NCBI GenBank assembly: GCA_001598975.1
Contig: BBXU01001594.1
Coordinates: 1-28,051 of the forward strand
Direction: 5' to 3'
From: Parachlorella kessleri
Taxonomy: Eukaryota > Chlorophyta > Trebouxiophyceae > Chlorellales > Chlorellaceae
Length of the DNA: 28,051 bases
This document shows positions 22,483-28,051 of this stretch, one piece after another. A model generated the notes under the pieces. That model searched no databases and was not told the origin of the DNA. It saw only the letters and a list, made by a program, of their open reading frames with translations. The position numbers were made by a program, and so were the translations under genes. Every line of letters begins with the position of its first letter. Within the stretch, counting starts at the first letter, position 1.

Positions 22483-22609
22483 AAGCTGATGCTGTCCTAC
22501 TAGCGCGGAGATTTCAACTCAATGACTTTATTGTTGTTTGTAAGGGCCCAGGTGACTCGGGTGTGTCCCTCCCAGTGTTTCATGACAGTGTAAGCATCGC
22601 AGGCGCAGA

Positions 22610-25600
22610 TCAGGCCAGCCTTGACCTAGAAAGGCCTTCCGTCAACCGGGCCAGACGCTGCAGGGAGGCATCCAGGCTGTGCATGCTGCTGCCACCAGTG
22701 CTGCTGCGAGTGGTAGATGCTTCGCCCCAAACGCTGCCATTGTAGCTGCTCCTCCTTGTTGTTACACTGCTGGCGCATGGGCTGCCTTCCAGCTCCCGCT
22801 TGAGGTTTTTGATATCTGCCAGCAGGTTGTTGCTGGTAGACTGCTTGTGCCGCAGGCCGCTGTAGGCAGATGCTGTGGCTTTGCTGGCGCTGGCAAAGGG
22901 TGCAGGGGAGGCTGCCGGCGGTGACAGAAAGCCCGACAGGGCCGTGGATGATCTGGTCAATGTGCCCAGGGAAGAACACGTTGGTGAGGCTAGGAGCCGC
23001 TGCAAGGGGCTGTCACCAATGCTGCTTTGAGAAAGGGTGCTGGGGCCCCGCAGCGAGCCAAGCTGTAGGGGGGGCACGCGCGGCCCGGTAGCTTGCCAGG
23101 TGCTTGTGCCTGCTGAATGGGCCTCCCCATCACTGCAGTGCTGGGGAGCGTGGCTGGCTGGTCGGTTAACCTTCGGCTCTAATACCAAGGTGTCCCACAA
23201 GGGCGTGTCAAATCTGCAAATGATGCACAAGCATTGGTGTCAGTTTCTTCCTGATGTGGCCTGTCTCCTCATGCCCCATCAAAAGCTTTGAAGGGTCGGT
23301 AGGCCAGCCACCTACGTGCATGGTCCGCAAGTAGTGACATGCCTCATGCCTCATGTCAAGCAGCGTTGCATAATCAGGCTCTTGAGAAACAGACACAGCA
23401 ATCTCAACTCCATCATCTCTTATGGCTCCCTTTTACAGCTTTAAACTATCGAACTCCCCAAAAGTTCAAGTGCGGCAGCGCTTATCACTTGCCTTCCAAC
23501 ATTCACACCCAGGCCCGCTTCACAGTGGTGGCCGGGGTTGGCTGCAGGCTTCACCCCTGCATCAACTTCCTGTTCAAACGTGGGGTGTGCTGAGATATCC
23601 GCAAGGCATGGTGCTGCCAGGACCGGCTCCAGCTCACTGGGTCTCGGTGTGTCCCTCCAGGTGCTGCTGGCAGGGGTTCTACCCAGGAGTAAGCCACACG
23701 CCTCGTCTTCGGCGGAGGCTGCTGCTGCTGAACGCCCAGGGGACATCAAAATCTCCGCTGTGCTGGAGCTGCGAAACTCCTCACCATTAACGCCTTGCCA
23801 GGTGCCACACCGGGGGCTTTCTGATAATGGCGCCTCCCACAAGGAGCTGCTGCTAGGTGCTCTCGCCGGCAGAGACGGCCTAGGAAGTGCCAGGCGGCTG
23901 GGAGTGATGCACACTCTAGCCAGCTCTTGCTGCAGCTCCCTCGCGCGCATGGGAGCAGGGCTGGTTGGGGCAGCTGCCTGCTCCGTCTGAGTAACTGCAT
24001 CATGTGCTGCAGCCAAATCACAAGCTTGCACACCGCTGTCACACAGTGCCACCTGCTGCCGTGCTAGCAGGCTATGCAGTTCTTCTGTCATGCTGGCCAG
24101 GGCAGCCTGGCCGTGGTGCAGCTGCTGCTCCAGTCGCTGCACCTCACGCCTGTGCTGCAACTCGCCTTCCGCAGCAGCAGCTGCCAGCTCTGCCAGTGAC
24201 TGCAAAGGAATCCAAGGGCCATGCTGGCATTGGAGCTGTGATGCCTATCAGCATGTCGTAATATCTCATCCGGGAGTTGTGCAGCCATGAGAGACACACG
24301 AAATTTGACCTGCGATGCACTTGATGCATGCTCGTACCTTGGTTCTACATGAGCATGCACTGTAAAATAATAACCTGGACCACGTATATCGAAGGACACA
24401 CCCTAAATGTAGTCAATGCATCGCAACCCACCTGCTCCTTTCTCTGCAATTCTTTGGCAAGCAGCTCCTTCTTGCCTTGCAGACCATCCTGCAGCTCCTT
24501 GAGTTGCTGGTGCAGCTGATGGGCCTCTTGGCGCGCATTGCTCGCTTCTTTTTCAAGCCTTGCCTGTGCATGCCGCAACCTGTCAAGCTCGTCTTGGCTT
24601 GCACTGGCAGCTCTAAGCTCCGCCTGCAACATCAAAAAAGATGAGGTCAGATTTTCTCTGATGACAGTGAGTGTACTAGGGAGAGGAAGCTCCTTCAAGG
24701 CACATGTGGCTCATGCTTCAGCATGCTTCAGACACCAGTCTATGCATCTTCGGCAGCCTATCATGGGGCACACTGGCCAAGATATTGCAGCACTGCTGCA
24801 GCGAAGTGTTACATCGCAAAACCATGTCATTCTAAGGCTGCCTGCATGGTGACCCACTGATTTCCACCACAAATTAACACACCTTGACTGTTCCCACAGC
24901 CTGCTCCAGCTTCTCATTGGCTGCCCGCAGCGCTTGCACTTCTGCCAAGTGGTGACACAGCTGCCGTTCTAGCATGCCCAGTCGCTCCCTCCACGCTGCC
25001 TCCATGCGCTGCGCTGCTTCCGCAGCCATTGCACGCTCTGTGGCTACAGCCTGCTCGATCGCTGCATCACGTTCTGTAGGGCCGACCATGTGCTGCTGGG
25101 CTGCGAGGGCGAGGGTCAGCTGCTGCTGGGCTGCAGCAGTGAGGATGTTATGAAATGCATCTGATGTCAGTATAAGGCGGCACCGTGGCATCACTTCTGT
25201 TCTGCCCGCTTAGTTTAAGCCAGTGTGCACCCATCCATGACATTGAGGCTGGTTTGGTGTGAATACGTCTCTCCTTGAAGTAAATTGCATGTGGTCACAA
25301 AGTGAGCAACAGGCATGCCTGCAGGCGTTGCCTCTCCGCAACAGGTCCTGCTCGCTGTGGTCGTCAAATACAAAGGCGGCAGCCGCACCTCTGCAAGCTT
25401 GACTCACCTAGTGACAACTTAGTGTGCAGTGCGGCGTGTGCCTCCTGCAGGCGAGACAATTCTGCCTCCATCTCTTTCATGGCTTGGGTTTTGCCATCAG
25501 CACAGCCTGCTTCTCCGCCCTCGGCCTCAGTCTGTACTGCTGCATCTCCCAGCTCAGGACCAGCGTGTGCACCCGCGCTTGGGCTGTCAACGTCATCAAA

Positions 25601-27868
25601 CAAGTCATTCCAGTTGCCTGCTACGGCCTCGGGTTGTGGGGCCTCCTGCAAATCCAGAGTCTTACATTGCTAAGACCCAACCAGGTGGGGTTGGAAGTAT
25701 TGCCAACAACACGCTGGACAAATGCTGGGAGGAAGGATTGTGCAGGACACTGCACCACTGCACCAGTAGGTTTTTGCGATTCAGCATCTCCTTAGGCTTT
25801 CGGACTTCGGTCATTGGCATTGCTACTCCCGCATCCCATTGCCTTCCAACCACTGCCTTCCTCACACACCTGCACTGCCGGAGAGGATATAGCAGCGCCA
25901 CCGGCCCTCGCCATGGCCAGGTCTGTCTGCAGCTGCCGCCTCTCCCCCTCAAAGTCTTGCCGCAGCTGCTGCAGCTCCAGATCATATTTGCGGATGAGTT
26001 GCCCTGTCGATGAGTGCTGCAGCTCCTCCATGCGCTGAGCCTGCCAGTCAGCGTGCTGTCGCAGCTCGGCTATATCCGCTTGCAAGGGGGCCAGCCTGCA
26101 AGGGCAAGTAGACCTTACAGTCTAGTGTCACCAATGTCAATCCATGCAATAACAAAGCTGCCATCTCGTCATGTGCTTGGCAAAGTTAGGTGCAACTGTA
26201 TGTCAATGCAGCATCTGCAGTTTCAGATGCTCTGTGATGCTCAGCCGTCCATCATGTCTTTGCAAGCTTCTACCAAAAACATTTGTCCATAGTGACCCAC
26301 CTGTCCTCAGCATGATTGGCTGCCTGCTGTGCCACAGCCATGGCACGCTGTGCCTCCGCTGCAGCACTCTCAGCAGCAGTTGCCCGGGCGTGCGCCTGCT
26401 GAGCTTCATCCCTTGCTGATGCAGCCTCAGCCTCTGCCTGCTGCACACGGGCAGCTGCAGCCTCATCCATGGTACTCCTTGCCGCGGTCACCTCCTGCAA
26501 CTGAGCTTGCAGCTGCTCCAGCTGCCGTCCTCGAGCCCGGCACAGCAGCCGGCTCTGCGCCGCCTCCAGGGCCAGCCTTTCACGCTCCTGTGGTCAGCAA
26601 GATTTGAACATGCTTTGATGTTATCAGCCTTTCTGGCCTCCTCTGGACAGAGTGCAAACTTGAGATAATGTCTATTAATCCGTCTTTGACCGTAGTATTT
26701 AGCCCAACGCCTTGAATGACCATTGCACCAAGTAAAACACCTATGTTGGGTATTACACAGAGTATGCCGTCCAAGCAGTGAAGCTGCAAGCACTTGCAAT
26801 GGGCAGCAAAACCCATGCAGCCCGCATGCAACTGGCCCCTCTGATGATTCGCAGGATGAATGCCAGTATGAAGAAAAGCTCTGGACATACTGCAAGCTAC
26901 TGGCATCCTCCACCATGGGGCCCACCTGCGCATCGACCTGGGCCGCAGCCTCCAGCTGGGACTGCAGGGCAGCCACCTGGAGCCTCAAAGAGTCACACTC
27001 CGTCCTTGCCTCGGCAGCCCCATGCACCTCCCTGCCCAGCTCTTCCCGCAGCTGCGCCAGCAGGCGGGCTGAGGGCGACGCGTTTCCTGGGCTGCTGGGT
27101 AAAGGTTGCACGGCCAACGTACGGGGCTGCTGCTGCTGTTCCAGAGCTTGCAGCTGCAGTTCGCGACGTTCAACATCGCAGGCAACCAGCTGCCGCTGCA
27201 GCTCCCCCAGCTGCTGCTCAAGGGAGCCGACTGTCGCGGCCTTCCTGTCCAGCGCCACCCTGAGGCGGCTGATCTGGGCGTGCAGCTGAGCATCATCCGC
27301 GCTTGGGAGCACTGTCTCCTGGCTGCCAGTGCCTGCTTCACGCACAACATAGGAGGAAGCTGGGGATGGCTGTGTTGCACCTGTGGTTGCAATTGCTGGT
27401 GTGGCCGCAGCTGGGTTAGCAGCCGAATCAGCCCTGCTGGTGAAGCTGTCCTCCGCGAGTGGGTGCTGTGGGGTAGCGCTGAGTTGGGCGGGGGTTGCAA
27501 CGGCACTACCTACGCTGCTGTGAAATGGCGGCGTGAATGGTGGTATGTTGCTGCTGGAGAAGTGCTGCTGCTGGTGCGAGTGTCTCTGCATCCCCGGAAA
27601 CGGGCAGGCCACGTGGGGGGCGCTACTGGGACCCCAAGTGCTCTCCCCACCATACAGTCCCAGCGCAGCGGCTCCAGGAGGGCGGTACACCCAGCAAGGG
27701 GCACCCATCGGCAGCCCCAGCGACCCGTTTGGGCCTGCAAGTGCAGGAACAGCTGGGTGTGGCCCTTGAGCAGGCCGCTGCCCAGCTTGCGGTTGCAGTA
27801 TTTTCTTCGTGAAGTGATCGTTTGACCAGCAACTTGCCTTGGTTGTCGAAGGGAAACGCGGCGCTCAT
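22610..27868 (-). CDS. Coiled-coil protein of unknown function, 1113 residues
   Basis: Seen: nine exons, 27868-27838, 27734-26926, 26587-26301, 26095-25870, 25645-25408, 25130-24883, 24623-24432, 24199-23493 and 23213-22610, sum to 3342 nt with TGA at the end. The start is ATG 27868 (MSAAFPFDNQG). Residues 1-150 are low-complexity, P/S/G/A-rich. Heptad-type Q/E/L/A-rich coiled coils cover about 155-450, 515-680 and 680-725. Between them is an acidic linker with WNDLFDDVD (463-471). Residues ~750-1113 are S/P/A-rich and mostly disordered, with one short helix near NLLADIKNLKRELE. TQT-like motifs are VQT (488-490) and TQT (747-749). Full CDK sites are TPSR (776-779) and SPGR (830-833). I recognise no enzymatic domain. 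A scaffold of the cytoskeleton, basal body or Golgi is possible but is inference. Introns 1 and 8 need GC donors; both junctions are fixed by frame. Confidence 0.82.
23491..23492 (-). other. GC splice donor, coiled-coil gene intron 8
   Basis: Exon 8 ends GTTGGAAG in phase 2 and the intron starts GCAAGT. The acceptor TTTGCAG at 23214 joins in phase 2 to the long final open frame. A GT alternative (exon end 23555 with a later acceptor, exon start 23062) is also in frame, so this one is less certain. Confidence 0.65.
27836..27837 (-). other. GC splice donor, coiled-coil gene intron 1
   Basis: Exon 1 is only 31 nt, ends GACAACCAAG, and the intron starts GCAAGT. The acceptor CTTGCAG at 27735 joins it in frame to exon 2, giving PFDNQGPNGSLGLP. 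The alternative is a first-exon-less start at the ATG at 27708. Confidence 0.7.
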
Positions 27869-28034
27869 TGGGTTCAATCTATCAGGTCAAGTTTGTGGTG
27901 CATCCCTCCTTCAGAATTTGGCTTGAGAGCGTATACAAGCGCAAGACATCTTTCCGATATCTTACTGCTGGCGGCCTTGCCGGGCTGTCAAAATGCCTCT
28001 CGTACCTTGTTGACCCAACCGTGACAAAGGCGCC
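27869..28034. other. Upstream region of the coiled-coil gene
   Basis: Only 166 bp of 5' flank are present before the terminal G-run. It should hold the 5' UTR and part of the promoter. No clear motif is seen. Confidence 0.5.
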
Positions 28035-28051
28035 GGGGGGGGGGTGGGGGG
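28035..28051 (+). repeat. Terminal poly-G run
   Basis: Ten G, one T and six G end the window. With the simple repeat at the other end, this suggests the contig was broken at low-complexity DNA. Confidence 0.9.

Larger units (their letters stand above)
22190..22609. other. Convergent intergenic region with crossing poly(A) signals
   Basis: These 420 bp separate the stop of the glycosyltransferase (+) from the stop of the coiled-coil gene (-). TGTAA occurs on the + strand at 22478-22482 and 22539-22543, and on the minus strand at 22454-22450. Each signal lies beyond the other gene's signal, so the two transcripts probably overlap. No other gene is seen. Confidence 0.6.

Noticed and set aside
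23062..23555. An alternative GT-AG intron for the end of the coiled-coil gene (donor at 23554, acceptor before 23062).
   Set aside because: It is in frame and has a good pyrimidine tract, so it remains possible, but the GC donor at 23492 with acceptor at 23214 matches the perfect AG|GCAAGT context seen elsewhere and keeps more continuous open frame.
26588..26925. The coiled-coil exon 2 frame continues open past 26926 with a cysteine- and histidine-rich tail.
   Set aside because: A good donor (GCGCAG|GTGGGC) is at 26925 and the sequence after it loses coiled-coil character; the next phase-0 exon at 26587 resumes it.

Overview
The window is nuclear DNA of a green alga (Chlorophyta; a trebouxiophyte-like or related lineage is my inference). 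Evidence: five protein-coding genes cut by about 61 short spliceosomal introns (mean about 230 nt), nearly all with CAG acceptors; TGTAA motifs where poly(A) signals would lie; CAG-rich coding sequence; and closest family resemblances to the green lineage. Both ends are simple sequence (CA/CCA-rich at 1-126, a G-run at 28035-28051), so the window looks like a whole contig broken at low-complexity DNA. I found no transposon, CRISPR array, rRNA or tRNA gene.

Layout: (1) 315-4794 (+), the last 16 exons of an AUX1/LAX-type auxin influx carrier homologue (AAAP permease), with the N-terminus missing at the left edge. (2) 6025-7560 (+), a 259-residue DprA/LOG-like Rossmann protein with a likely chloroplast transit peptide. 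(3) 18797-8109 (-), a complete 28-exon SMC4, the condensin ATPase, 1249 residues. (4) 19399-22189 (+), a 455-residue type II Golgi glycosyltransferase of the GT49 (B4GAT1/LARGE C-terminal) type with a polyglutamine stem. (5) 27868-22610 (-), a 1113-residue coiled-coil protein of unknown function with dynein-light-chain-like TQT motifs and CDK sites.

Each gene model was built by hand from exon phases. In the four complete genes the exon sums are exact multiples of three from ATG to stop, and the partial gene stays in frame across all 15 of its visible introns. The genes do not form an obvious pathway. SMC4 and the glycosyltransferase diverge from a shared 601-bp region. Genes 2 and 3 converge, and genes 4 and 5 converge with probably overlapping 3' ends.

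The most unusual feature is splicing: 7 of the 61 introns (about 11%) need GC-AG boundaries, every one with the donor context AG|GCAAG. That is far above the roughly 1% usual in plants and animals. No clearly new multi-gene system is visible. The main novelties are the algal auxin-carrier homologue, the plastid DprA/LOG-like protein, the uncharacterised coiled-coil protein and the GC-AG enrichment.
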